A DNA stretch of 7,132 nucleotides, taken from positions 1 to 7,132 of the forward strand of contig JALSYJ010000320.1 in NCBI GenBank assembly GCA_027071965.1, in the 5' to 3' direction. The DNA comes from Robiginitomaculum sp. (GTDB lineage Bacteria > Pseudomonadota > Alphaproteobacteria > Caulobacterales > Maricaulaceae). A model generated the notes under the pieces. The model was given only the letters and a program-made list of their open reading frames with translations. It ran no database searches and had not been told where the DNA came from. Position 1 is the first letter of the stretch, and each line of letters begins with the position of its first letter. Made by a program: the position numbers and the translations under genes. This document shows positions 1-5,441 of this stretch, piece by piece.

Positions 1-1
1 C

Positions 2-940
2 AATGATGTGGAAACTGCCAGAAAACTGGCAGAAAAGGCGGTCTCCACAGCTCCCGGTTTTGCCCCAGGCGCGGCGCTGGCTGCCAGATTATTAGTTGAA
101 GCCGGAAAAAACTGGCGGGCGGCGGGCCTGTTAGAGGACGCATGGGCTGGCGCTCCACACCCTGCGCTTTCCCTTGCCTATGGAGACTTAAAAGAGAACG
201 AGACGACCAAGGCCCGGATCAAGCGTCTTGGCGGATTGGCGCAAATCAATCCAGATCACCGGGAGAGCAAAATCCTGCGGGTTGAGCTGGCTTTGCTCGG
301 TGAGGATCCAAAACAGGCAAGCCAGTTACTTGATGAAATTTTGGCTGATGATGATGAACCGTCATCGCGGATATGTTCTTTATATGCACAAAGTGAGCGC
401 CAGGCGGGAAATAGCGCACGGGCTAATGAGTGGCTGCGCAAATCTTTAAGCGCTCCTGATGAGGCTGACTGGTCAGACCTTGATCCTGATGGCCCGGCTT
501 TTGGTTATCGCGCCGAGGACTGGGCGCGCCTAGTTTATAGTTTTGGCGATGCCGGTGAATTGATACATCCACGCCATGAACGCTTTGAGCGCGTTAATCA
601 TGCTGGTGAACACTTAATTCAAATTGAAGATGACCGCAGTGTAGAGCCGGAGCCGGAATCAGAGCCAGAGGCTGAAATTAAACCTGAGCCCGAACCTGAA
701 GCTGAATCTGAACCCGCTCCAAAACCAAAAAGGGCAAAAAGCACCAGAACAAGAACAAGAACCAGCACTAAAACCGGCGGTAAAACAAAACCAAAAACAC
801 GAAAGTCCGCTCCTAAAACAAAATCCAGACTTAAATTGACCAGTGTCGATGAATTGCCGCGCCAACCTGATGATCCGGGGCCTGGCGCCAAGGCTGACCC
901 GGCGGACAGTGTGCTGACCCGCAAGCGCAACGTGCACTAG
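2..940 (+). CDS. hemY: HemY-like heme biosynthesis-associated inner-membrane protein, C-terminal part (5' end outside window)
   Basis: The frame is open from the first bases of the window, so this is the C-terminal 312 residues of a longer protein; the GTG at 8 is an internal valine, not a start. Residues 1-185 match the HemY C-terminal helical-repeat (TPR-like) domain as I know it: the STAPGFAPGAALAARLL helix pair, the PHPALSLAYGDL segment, the NPDHRES turn before ALL, and AEDWARLVYSFGDAGE. HemY proteins normally have two membrane helices and a HemY_N domain near the N-terminus, which would lie upstream. The family is tied to heme biosynthesis by gene position, but its biochemical role is not settled. 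After about residue 213 comes a low-complexity tail: a Glu/Pro stretch (215-240), then a Lys/Arg/Thr stretch (241-278), ending in RKRNVH. The stop codon lies inside the first unit of a tandem repeat. The next gene converges on it. The family call is fairly firm. Confidence 0.8.
   Translation, partial: NDVETARKLAEKAVSTAPGFAPGAALAARLLVEAGKNWRAAGLLEDAWAGAPHPALSLAYGDLKENETTKARIKRLGGLAQINPDHRESKILRVELALLGEDPKQASQLLDEILADDDEPSSRICSLYAQSERQAGNSARANEWLRKSLSAPDEADWSDLDPDGPAFGYRAEDWARLVYSFGDAGELIHPRHERFERVNHAGEHLIQIEDDRSVEPEPESEPEAEIKPEPEPEAESEPAPKPKRAKSTRTRTRTSTKTGGKTKPKTRKSAPKTKSRLKLTSVDELPRQPDDPGPGAKADPADSVLTRKRNVH
15..32. repeat. Perfect 7-bp inverted repeat with AAAA loop inside hemY
   Basis: CTGCCAG (15-21) and CTGGCAG (26-32) are exact reverse complements separated by AAAA. 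The hairpin lies in coding sequence (residues ETARKLAE) and may be an incidental result of codon choice. No T tract follows, so it is not terminator-like. Confidence 0.5.
644..835 (+). other. Charge-segregated low-complexity tail of the HemY-like protein
   Basis: This stretch encodes about 26 residues dominated by Glu-Pro dipeptides (EPEPESEPEAEIKPEPEPE), then a block rich in Lys, Arg and Thr (RTRTRT and KTKPKTRK type runs). The DNA is locally repetitive, with repeated GAGCC(G/A) and ACAAGAACA units, so it could expand or contract by slippage. The acidic block followed directly by a basic block suggests a disordered extension that can fold back on itself or bind a charged partner. That function is inference; only the composition is seen. 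Confidence 0.7.
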
Positions 941-1024
941 CACGGGTTCAAAAGAATTGCATTAGCACGGGTTCAAAAGAATCGCATTAGCACGGGTTGC
1001 AGAGAAAGCGCACTGGCATGAGTG
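934..1024. repeat. 25-bp tandem repeat, three copies plus a decayed fourth
   Basis: Units start at 934, 959 and 984. Each contains GCA(C/T)TAGCACGGGTT. Copies 1 and 2 continue with CAAAAGAAT and differ at only two positions; copy 3 diverges after GGGTT (GCAGAGAAAG). A weaker fourth copy, GCACTGGCATGAGTG, begins at 1010. Copy 1 contains the TAG stop of hemY (938-940). Copies 1 and 2 can form a small hairpin (GGTTC, AAAA loop, GAATC/T). The array fills most of the gap between two convergent genes. Confidence 0.9.
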
Positions 1025-1025
1025 C
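1010..1025. terminator. Weak hairpin in the convergent intergenic region
   Basis: GCACT (1010-1014) pairs with AGTGC (1021-1025) around a 6-base loop. It lies between the convergent ends of hemY and the basic-protein gene, where a bidirectional terminator would be expected. The stem is only 5 bp and neither side has a T run, so a terminator role is weakly supported. Confidence 0.2.
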
Positions 1026-1053
1026 TAAAATGAGAGCAGCCCGGCAATAATTA

Positions 1054-1509
1054 TCAGCTTTTGCCGCCCCTGATTAGTTTAAGCTGTGGTTTAATTGCCA
1101 AAGAAGGGGGGGCTGGTTTTTCTTCTACAGACTCCAGAATAGGCTCTTTGTCTGGCGCGTCGGCATGCTGTTTCAGGTTTTTCTTCGAGCGTGTTGACTT
1201 AAATCCGTTGCCCCGGTTCCATTTTTTTGGCTTTTTACCCTTAGCCTTATCCTCAATCTCCTTTAGCTTGATAGCCTGCCGATAGGACAGGGCATCGCCA
1301 AACCGGCCCTTTTCCGGGTCGACAAATGCGCTATCAAAATTTTCCAGTTTTTCTTCCAGACTTTGGGCAAATTCGTTCTCCCAGTCAGAAAACGCCTGAT
1401 CCTCTTCGAGCTCTTTTGCTTTTACAAGAGCTTTTCTTATCCGCGACAAGGCTTTGCGCTTTTGTGCCTTGCGTCGTCGCTCGCGTTTTTGTTCATCCTT
1501 GTCCTTCAT
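1054..1509 (-). CDS. Small, very basic, charged protein of unknown function
   Basis: I do not recognise this 151-residue protein. It has no signal peptide or membrane segment and is probably cytoplasmic. Residues 1-35 are a Lys/Arg-rich, probably helical stretch (KRERRRKAQKRKALSRIRKA), suggesting nucleic-acid or ribosome contact. Residues 40-90 look like the conserved core: SDWENEFAQSLEEKLENF, then FVDPEKGRFGDALSYRQAI and KLKEIEDKAKGKKPKKW. Residues 100-151 are probably disordered, with a Lys-rich stretch and a PAPP segment, ending in LKLIRGGKS. The ATG at 1509 is chosen; a GTG lies one codon upstream at 1512, and no strong Shine-Dalgarno precedes either. It follows gapR on the same strand after about 96 bp and converges with hemY. 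Composition and regular codon structure support a real gene. A DNA- or RNA-binding role is inference from charge and neighbourhood only. Confidence 0.7.
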   Translation of the reverse strand: MKDKDEQKRERRRKAQKRKALSRIRKALVKAKELEEDQAFSDWENEFAQSLEEKLENFDSAFVDPEKGRFGDALSYRQAIKLKEIEDKAKGKKPKKWNRGNGFKSTRSKKNLKQHADAPDKEPILESVEEKPAPPSLAIKPQLKLIRGGKS

Positions 1510-1524
1510 CACTCATCACACTGG

Positions 1525-1534
1525 GGTTGCAACC
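1525..1534. repeat. 10-bp palindrome GGTTGCAACC upstream of the basic-protein gene
   Basis: GGTTGCAACC is a perfect palindrome about 16 bp upstream of the ATG at 1509, flanked by CTGG and CCAG that extend it with one bulge. It could be an operator or half of an RNA structure between gapR and the next gene. Function is unknown. Confidence 0.4.
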
Positions 1535-1546
1535 AGAGAGGCCATC

Positions 1547-1558
1547 ATGCCCGGGCAT
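1547..1558. repeat. 12-bp GC-rich palindrome ATGCCCGGGCAT between gapR and the basic-protein gene
   Basis: ATGCCCGGGCAT is a perfect 12-bp palindrome about 50 bp past the gapR stop on the minus strand, within about 12 bp of another palindrome (1525-1534). No T run follows on the minus strand and there is no loop, so a DNA-binding site is at least as likely as a terminator. Confidence 0.4.
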
Positions 1559-1605
1559 CATAAGAAATGTAAAGATCAAAATGAAACAACGATTGAGGAT
1601 TTGGT

Positions 1606-1854
1606 TTAAGTCTCGCCAAGCGCAGATAGATATAAGTCCAAAATGGCTTCTTGTTCCTGTCGTTTTTCACGATCCATTTTACGGATGCGAACCACTTGCC
1701 GCAATACCTTGGCATCAAAACCAAAAGCCTTGGCCTCATCATAAACCGCTTTGATGTCTTCCAGCACGGCCTTTTTATCTTCTTCGAGGCGCTCAATCCG
1801 GGCCAGAGTGGATTTTAATTGCTCACGAGTGCTTTGGCCCATGTCTACGGTCAT
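1606..1854 (-). CDS. gapR: GapR-type nucleoid-associated protein (DUF2312)
   Basis: This 82-residue protein matches the alphaproteobacterial DUF2312/GapR family along its whole length. Diagnostic segments are the helix EQLKSTLARIERLEEDKKAV, then LEDIKAVYDEAKAFGFD, then KVLRQVVRIRKMDREKRQE and the terminal AILDLYLSALGE. Caulobacter GapR is 89 residues, so this copy is full length. Known for the family: GapR is an oligomer that clamps around overtwisted, AT-rich DNA, accumulates ahead of replication and at 3' ends of transcription units, and stimulates topoisomerases. The VRIRK and DREKR positive patches are the expected DNA-contacting surface. The ATG at 1854 is chosen because AGGAAG sits 5 nt upstream and the homology begins just after it; an in-frame start at 1923 would add 23 residues unlike the family. 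The exported TPR gene lies 73 bp upstream on the same strand, so co-transcription is possible. Confidence 0.95.
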   Translation of the reverse strand: MTVDMGQSTREQLKSTLARIERLEEDKKAVLEDIKAVYDEAKAFGFDAKVLRQVVRIRKMDREKRQEQEAILDLYLSALGET

Positions 1855-1859
1855 GTTTG

Positions 1860-1865
1860 CTTCCT
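1860..1865 (-). promoter_or_regulatory. Ribosome binding site of gapR
   Basis: On the minus strand AGGAAG is separated from the ATG by CAAAC (5 nt). This fixes the start at 1854 rather than the in-frame upstream alternative at 1923. Confidence 0.75.
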
Positions 1866-1927
1866 GTAAAAAATGAGAATCGATTGTGACGGGCAACCTA
1901 GAAAAGCAAGTAAGCAAGCGCAAGCGG

Positions 1928-2506
1928 TTAAAGCGCCCGGCCCTTAACTTGTTTTTCCAGACGCTTTATTCCCGCTTGTGCTTCGTCAAGAAACGGATGA
2001 ATCGCCAGAGCATCCAAATAGGCCTGATAAGCGCCTTCTGGGCTACCAAGTCTCTCTAACACCAGACCCAGCCCGGTTCTGGCTCCAAAGTGCCTGGGCT
2101 GTAATTCTATGGCCCGGCCCAGATCCTCCATGGCAGCCACATATTCACCGCGCATGTATTCCAGTTTCGCCCGCTGGTTCCAGCCTTCGGCAAATTCGGG
2201 CGCAAACTCCACAACATCAGCAAAAAAATCCCCCGCAAGATCAAGCTCGCCCATGGCCTGAACTTCCATGCCCCGTTGCAGTAACAGATCCACACTGGCC
2301 GAGCCACTGTTTAGAAACCTTGCCCATATTTCTTCGGCCAGCAGGCTGGCCTCTTCCTCATCAGATGCGATTGCAAGGCGATCAAGCAATTCATCTACAC
2401 TGGCAACATCGCTGACAGTATCAATGGCCGCACCGTGTTCTTCGGCGCTGACCTTAATTGGCAGCAATACCGCCAATCCAAAAAGCAGAATTAAAATAAA
2501 CTTCAC
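1928..2506 (-). CDS. Exported tetratricopeptide repeat protein
   Basis: This 192-residue protein starts with a clear Sec signal peptide: MKF, a hydrophobic core ILILLFGLAVLLPI, and a likely signal peptidase I site after VSA (residue 21). There is no lipobox, so the mature protein should be soluble in the periplasm. Residues 30-70 are acidic and helical. Three TPR-like units follow at about 72-105, 106-139 and 140-173, with typical features: the G/A positions of TPR helices, AEGWNQRAKLEYMRGEY, DLGRAIELQP and LGLVLERLGSPEGAYQAYLDALAIHP. TPR proteins act as binding scaffolds; the partner is unknown here. The start is GTG, with AGGA 9 nt upstream and no better alternative. It is divergent from bamD across about 250 bp and lies upstream of gapR on the same strand. 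The TPR call is firm; the specific role is not known. Confidence 0.88.
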   Translation of the reverse strand: MKFILILLFGLAVLLPIKVSAEEHGAAIDTVSDVASVDELLDRLAIASDEEEASLLAEEIWARFLNSGSASVDLLLQRGMEVQAMGELDLAGDFFADVVEFAPEFAEGWNQRAKLEYMRGEYVAAMEDLGRAIELQPRHFGARTGLGLVLERLGSPEGAYQAYLDALAIHPFLDEAQAGIKRLEKQVKGRAL

Positions 2507-2515
2507 GGTTTAAGA

Positions 2516-2519
2516 TCCT
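2516..2519 (-). promoter_or_regulatory. Ribosome binding site for the GTG start of the TPR gene
   Basis: AGGA on the minus strand lies 9 nt before the GTG at 2506. The sequence and spacing support this unusual start codon, and the signal peptide begins directly at it. Confidence 0.55.
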
Positions 2520-2543
2520 AATGGTGGGTCTTTAGGCCCTGAC

Positions 2544-2566
2544 CCTGAGTATACAACCTGAGTATA
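2544..2566. repeat. 10-bp direct repeat CCTGAGTATA, 13-bp period
   Basis: CCTGAGTATA occurs at 2544-2553 and again at 2557-2566, separated by CAA. Spacing of about one helical turn, 38-62 bp upstream of the TPR start, fits a tandem binding site for a regulator. The match is exact; the function is inference. Confidence 0.55.
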
Positions 2567-2597
2567 TAAAACTTGAAGCTGCACGTCACCTTGCATT

Positions 2598-2620
2598 CTG
2601 GTAATTATTCCGGTTACCAG
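2598..2620. repeat. 7-bp inverted repeat CTGGTAA/TTACCAG, 9-bp spacer
   Basis: CTGGTAA (2598-2604) and TTACCAG (2614-2620) are exact reverse complements. The 23-bp dyad lies roughly mid-way between the divergent starts. It has no T tract on either side, which fits an operator better than a terminator. Confidence 0.55.
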
Positions 2621-2746
2621 GGCCAAACCATTACCTTTAAGCATGATACGTAATATTAATGGGGCTGCGGTCTAATATTTCCTGTATAACATACTTCACC
2701 CGCAAGCAGGGTTGGGTTAGAGTATATTTTTCGATCTCCTAAAATT

Positions 2747-2751
2747 GGTGA
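2747..2751 (+). promoter_or_regulatory. Ribosome binding site deciding the bamD start
   Basis: GGTGA ends 5 nt before the ATG at 2757. The in-frame TTG and GTG at 2745 and 2748 overlap this site and so are less likely starts. Confidence 0.5.
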
Positions 2752-2756
2752 TATTG

Positions 2757-3608
2757 ATGAATTTGATGAAAACATCACTTTTTTTCGTGCTGGCTTTGCT
2801 GATGCTGGTGCTTTCCGGGTGTGCCGGACAGAAAAACAAGAAAAAGCTGGCTTATATCGAGCGTCCGGCAGAAACAATCTATCTTGATGGTTATGACCGT
2901 ATGGCCAGAAGGGACTGGACAAGGGCAATCTTGCTGTTTGATGAGGTAGAGCGCCAACATCCATATTCTGAATGGGCCAGAAGGGCGATACTCATGTCAG
3001 CCTATGCCAGCTATGAGGCTAATAAATATGATGAAGCAATTACGGCCGCCAGTCGCTTTGTCGCCCTGCACCCCGGCTCGAGCAGCGCGCCCTATGCTTA
3101 TTATTTAATTGCAATCAGCCAATTTGAGCAAATCAGGGATGTGGGCCGGGATCAGGGAAAAACCGCCGAAGCCCTGGACGCCTTGCGTCAGGTGGTTCGC
3201 CGATTCCCCAATAGCGAATATGCCAGAGATGCCCGCCTTAAAATTGATCTTACCCTTGATCAGTTGGCCGGAAAAGACATGGCTGTGGGACGTTATTATC
3301 TGAACAACGGTAATACCCTTGCTGCCATTAACCGGTTTCGCAATGTAGTATCAGAGTACAACACTACCAGCCATGTTCCAGAAGCCCTGCACCGCCTAGT
3401 AGAGTCTTATGTTCGCTTAGGCGTTATGACCGAAGCAATACAAATAGCTGCGGTGCTTGGATATAATTATCCGGGAAGTGAGTGGTATCAGGACAGCTAT
3501 AAACTGCTTGCCAAAACCGGCGGGCTGGAAGCCGTACAGCAACTGGATGAAACAGATCCGGTAAAACGGAAAAACTTTTTCAAACGTGCCTGGGACAATT
3601 TGTTTTAA
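2757..3608 (+). CDS. bamD: Outer-membrane protein assembly factor BamD (ComL/YfiO family lipoprotein)
   Basis: BamD is the essential lipoprotein of the BAM complex; it holds BamA and recognises unfolded beta-barrel proteins on the periplasmic face of the outer membrane. This protein has 283 residues. Residues 1-22 form a lipoprotein signal with lipobox LSGC, so Cys22 is the lipidated residue. TPR-like repeats follow: YLDGYDRMARRDWTRAILLF, the HPYSEWARRAILMSAYASYE segment, SRFVALHPGS, YYLIAISQFEQIRDVGRDQ, VVRRFPNSEYARDARLK and VGRYYLNNGNTLAAINRF. The length suits alphaproteobacterial BamD, which is longer than the E. coli protein. The ATG at 2757 is chosen because GGTGA sits 5 nt before it; TTG (2745) and GTG (2748) in frame lie upstream and ATG (2766) downstream. 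recN follows after 9 bp. In many relatives bamD follows lpxC; here it starts a new transcription unit. Confidence 0.95.
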   Translation: MNLMKTSLFFVLALLMLVLSGCAGQKNKKKLAYIERPAETIYLDGYDRMARRDWTRAILLFDEVERQHPYSEWARRAILMSAYASYEANKYDEAITAASRFVALHPGSSSAPYAYYLIAISQFEQIRDVGRDQGKTAEALDALRQVVRRFPNSEYARDARLKIDLTLDQLAGKDMAVGRYYLNNGNTLAAINRFRNVVSEYNTTSHVPEALHRLVESYVRLGVMTEAIQIAAVLGYNYPGSEWYQDSYKLLAKTGGLEAVQQLDETDPVKRKNFFKRAWDNLF

Positions 3609-3617
3609 AGCTTACCT

Positions 3618-5312
3618 ATGTTAACTGAGCTTTCCATTTTTGATGTGGTGCTGATTGAGCGGGTACGGCTTTCTTTTGACAAAGGGCTCACGGCCATGAC
3701 CGGGGAGACCGGCTCTGGTAAATCAATAATTCTTGATGCTCTTGGATTGGCTCTTGGTGCTCGCGCGGATCGAGCGCTGGTGCGGGCTGGTTGCAAACAG
3801 GCGCAGATCATCGCCAATTTCTGCCCGGAGCCACAGCACCCGGTCTGGGCCCTGCTGGAAGAAATGGAACTTGGTGACGGCCCCGATGAAGAATTGATTT
3901 TGCGCCGGATAATTGCCGAAGACGGAAAATCAAAAGGGTTTATCAATGATATTCCTGTCTCGGCCGGCGTGTTGCGTAAAACCGGAAACCTGCTGGTGGA
4001 AATTCACGGGCAGCACGATGGCCGGGGGCTTATGGACACCCGCACCCATATTCAGGCCCTTGACGCCTTTGGTGAATTGCAAGGAGATGTTAACCGCTGC
4101 TCACAAGCCTTTAATGCCTGGACGAATGCCAAAAAACAGGCCGAGGCCCTTGCTCTGCAAGCAAAGTCTGATGCCTCAGAACAGATATATTTACAAGAGG
4201 CTGCTCATGAACTGGACAGGATGGATCCAAAACCGGGCGAGGAACAGTCTTTGGCTTCCATGCGCAATGTTCTGATGCAATCTGAGCAATTGCTTGGTGA
4301 CATAGAAAACGCAAGAAAACAGCTTGATGACATGCCTGGGCCGGAAGATCAGATTGGCTCGGCTTTGCGCAATATTGAGACTGCTTTGACAAGAATGGAA
4401 TCTGCCCAAAGCGATGATCCGGCACGCAAATCCCTTTTGCGCACCCAAAACGCGCTGGAACAAAGTCTGGTGGAGCTGGATGAAGCGCGATTGGCGCTAC
4501 AAGATGCCGCCCATAAGCTTTCGGTGGAGCCGGAAAAACTGGAAATGGCAGAAGAAAGACTGTTTGAGCTGCGAGCACTGGCCCGCAAGCACAAAACCAG
4601 TGTCGATCAATTGCCAGAAATTCGCCGTGAACTGGCCCGACGGCTGGAAACACTGGAAAACCTTGAACATGCACAAGTGGTTGCCGCAAAAGAAGTGTCA
4701 AAAACCAAAGAAGCATATCAAAAATGTGTTACTGGCCTGTCGAAGAAACGCACAGCGTGGGCGCACAAGCTGGACAAGGCTATTTTGCAGGAATTGCAGC
4801 CTTTGCGACTTGAAAAAGCCCGGTTTGAAACCAAAGTTGATGTAGTTGAGATTGATGCGGGCAATGCCATAGGAATTAATCGCGTCAGTTTTGAAATTTC
4901 GGCAAACCCCGGCACCCCTCTCGGCCCATTGTCCAGTATTGCCTCTGGTGGGGAGTTGTCTCGGGTTTCACTGGCAATAAAGGCGGCCATGGCTGACAAG
5001 TCTGCTCCGGGGTTGATGATTTTTGATGAGATAGATCAAGGAGTTGGCGGGGCCGTTGCCGATGCAGTCGGTAGGCGACTGGCCGTTTTGTCTCAAGAGA
5101 ATCAAGTGCTGGTCATCACCCATAGCCCACAAGTGGCAGCACGGGCCAATGTGCAGTTCCAGATCGAAAAATCAGAACAAAACGGTGTCTCCACAACCAA
5201 AATTACTCCACTGGAGAAGGCACAACGCGAAGAAGAAATAGCAAGAATGCTGGCTGGCGCAAAAATTACCGATGAGGCCAGAGAGGCCGCCAAAGCATTG
5301 CTGGGATCATAA
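3618..5312 (+). CDS. recN: DNA repair protein RecN
   Basis: RecN is an SMC-like ATPase that acts at double-strand breaks with RecA, bridging DNA ends in the cytoplasm. This protein has 564 residues, a normal length. The N-terminal half-domain begins MLTELSIFDVVLIE and has Walker A GETGSGKS at 29-36, followed by ILDALGLALGARAD. The middle, roughly 160-400, is a charged coiled-coil arm. The C-terminal half-domain has the ABC signature SGGELSR at 443-449, Walker B LMIFDEID at 466-473 followed by QGVGG, and the switch histidine in ITHSPQVAA (His502). All catalytic motifs are present, so the protein should be active. The ATG at 3618 lies 9 bp after the bamD stop with only a poor Shine-Dalgarno, suggesting translational coupling. 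In many alphaproteobacteria ligA follows; here a TonB receptor gene does, after a 129-bp gap. Confidence 0.97.
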   Translation: MLTELSIFDVVLIERVRLSFDKGLTAMTGETGSGKSIILDALGLALGARADRALVRAGCKQAQIIANFCPEPQHPVWALLEEMELGDGPDEELILRRIIAEDGKSKGFINDIPVSAGVLRKTGNLLVEIHGQHDGRGLMDTRTHIQALDAFGELQGDVNRCSQAFNAWTNAKKQAEALALQAKSDASEQIYLQEAAHELDRMDPKPGEEQSLASMRNVLMQSEQLLGDIENARKQLDDMPGPEDQIGSALRNIETALTRMESAQSDDPARKSLLRTQNALEQSLVELDEARLALQDAAHKLSVEPEKLEMAEERLFELRALARKHKTSVDQLPEIRRELARRLETLENLEHAQVVAAKEVSKTKEAYQKCVTGLSKKRTAWAHKLDKAILQELQPLRLEKARFETKVDVVEIDAGNAIGINRVSFEISANPGTPLGPLSSIASGGELSRVSLAIKAAMADKSAPGLMIFDEIDQGVGGAVADAVGRRLAVLSQENQVLVITHSPQVAARANVQFQIEKSEQNGVSTTKITPLEKAQREEEIARMLAGAKITDEAREAAKALLGS

Positions 5313-5441
5313 TAATTATCGGCAGGTTTTGATATTTTGTCCTGTTATCAAAGCCAAAAGCCATAGCTACCTAACCGTAATGTAACTTGAGTTGCCCGAC
5401 ACAGGCCCTAAAGAATGCCCTTCAAAAATAGGCGGGCCTTA
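5313..5441. promoter_or_regulatory. recN-TonB receptor intergenic region with weak dyads
   Basis: TTTGATA (5328-5334) and TATCAAA (5346-5352) form a 7-bp inverted repeat, with outer GGC/GCC able to extend it past a bulge. A second dyad pairs AGGCCC (5403-5408) with GGGCCT (5434-5439), just before the ATG at 5442, and overlaps its ribosome binding site. Neither has a terminator T tract. The second could hide the ribosome binding site in an mRNA fold. No clear -35/-10 pair was found, so read-through from recN cannot be excluded. Confidence 0.35.
5430..5436 (+). promoter_or_regulatory. Ribosome binding site deciding the TonB receptor start
   Basis: AGGCGGG ends 5 nt before the ATG at 5442. The in-frame ATG at 5415 has a poorer site and would add MPFKNRRAL before the signal peptide, so 5442 is preferred but not certain. 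Confidence 0.5.

Larger units (their letters stand above)
2507..2756. promoter_or_regulatory. Divergent intergenic control region between the TPR gene and bamD
   Basis: This 250-bp gap must hold promoters for both directions. It is AT-rich near the bamD side (TAATATTTCCTGTATAAC and AGTATATTTTTC) and holds a 10-bp direct repeat near the TPR side and a 7-bp inverted repeat in the middle. I could not fix convincing -35/-10 pairs, so no exact promoter is placed. I see no gene in it. Confidence 0.5.

Noticed and set aside
8..10. GTG at 8 as the start of the first gene
   Set aside because: The frame is open upstream and homology to HemY is already under way, so this is an internal codon of a truncated gene.
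941..983. GGGTTCAAAAGAATC in the repeat resembles a tRNA T-arm
   Set aside because: The loop would be 4 bases instead of 7, and there is no acceptor stem, anticodon arm or 3' CCA. It is part of the tandem repeat.
934..1024. Possible CRISPR array
   Set aside because: The 25-bp units are directly adjacent with no unique spacers and no cas genes nearby.
1326..1754. Plus-strand reading frame of 142 codons opposite the basic-protein gene and gapR
   Set aside because: It runs antisense to gapR, a well-conserved gene, has no family resemblance and an irregular Pro/His/Trp-rich composition.
1855..1923. Upstream in-frame start extending GapR by 23 residues
   Set aside because: The extra residues do not fit the family, and a good AGGAAG site points to the ATG at 1854.
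1978..2415. Plus-strand 145-codon frame opposite the TPR gene
   Set aside because: The minus strand encodes a signal peptide and three TPR units; the opposite frame is Pro/His/Trp-rich with no recognisable domain.
4111..4716. Minus-strand 201-codon frame inside recN
   Set aside because: It is the mirror of the recN coiled-coil region; RecN has all its motifs in frame, and the antisense product looks compositional.
5328..5352. TTTGATA/TATCAAA dyad as a recN terminator
   Set aside because: The stem is AT-rich with an 11-base loop and no T run follows, so it is not a convincing intrinsic terminator.
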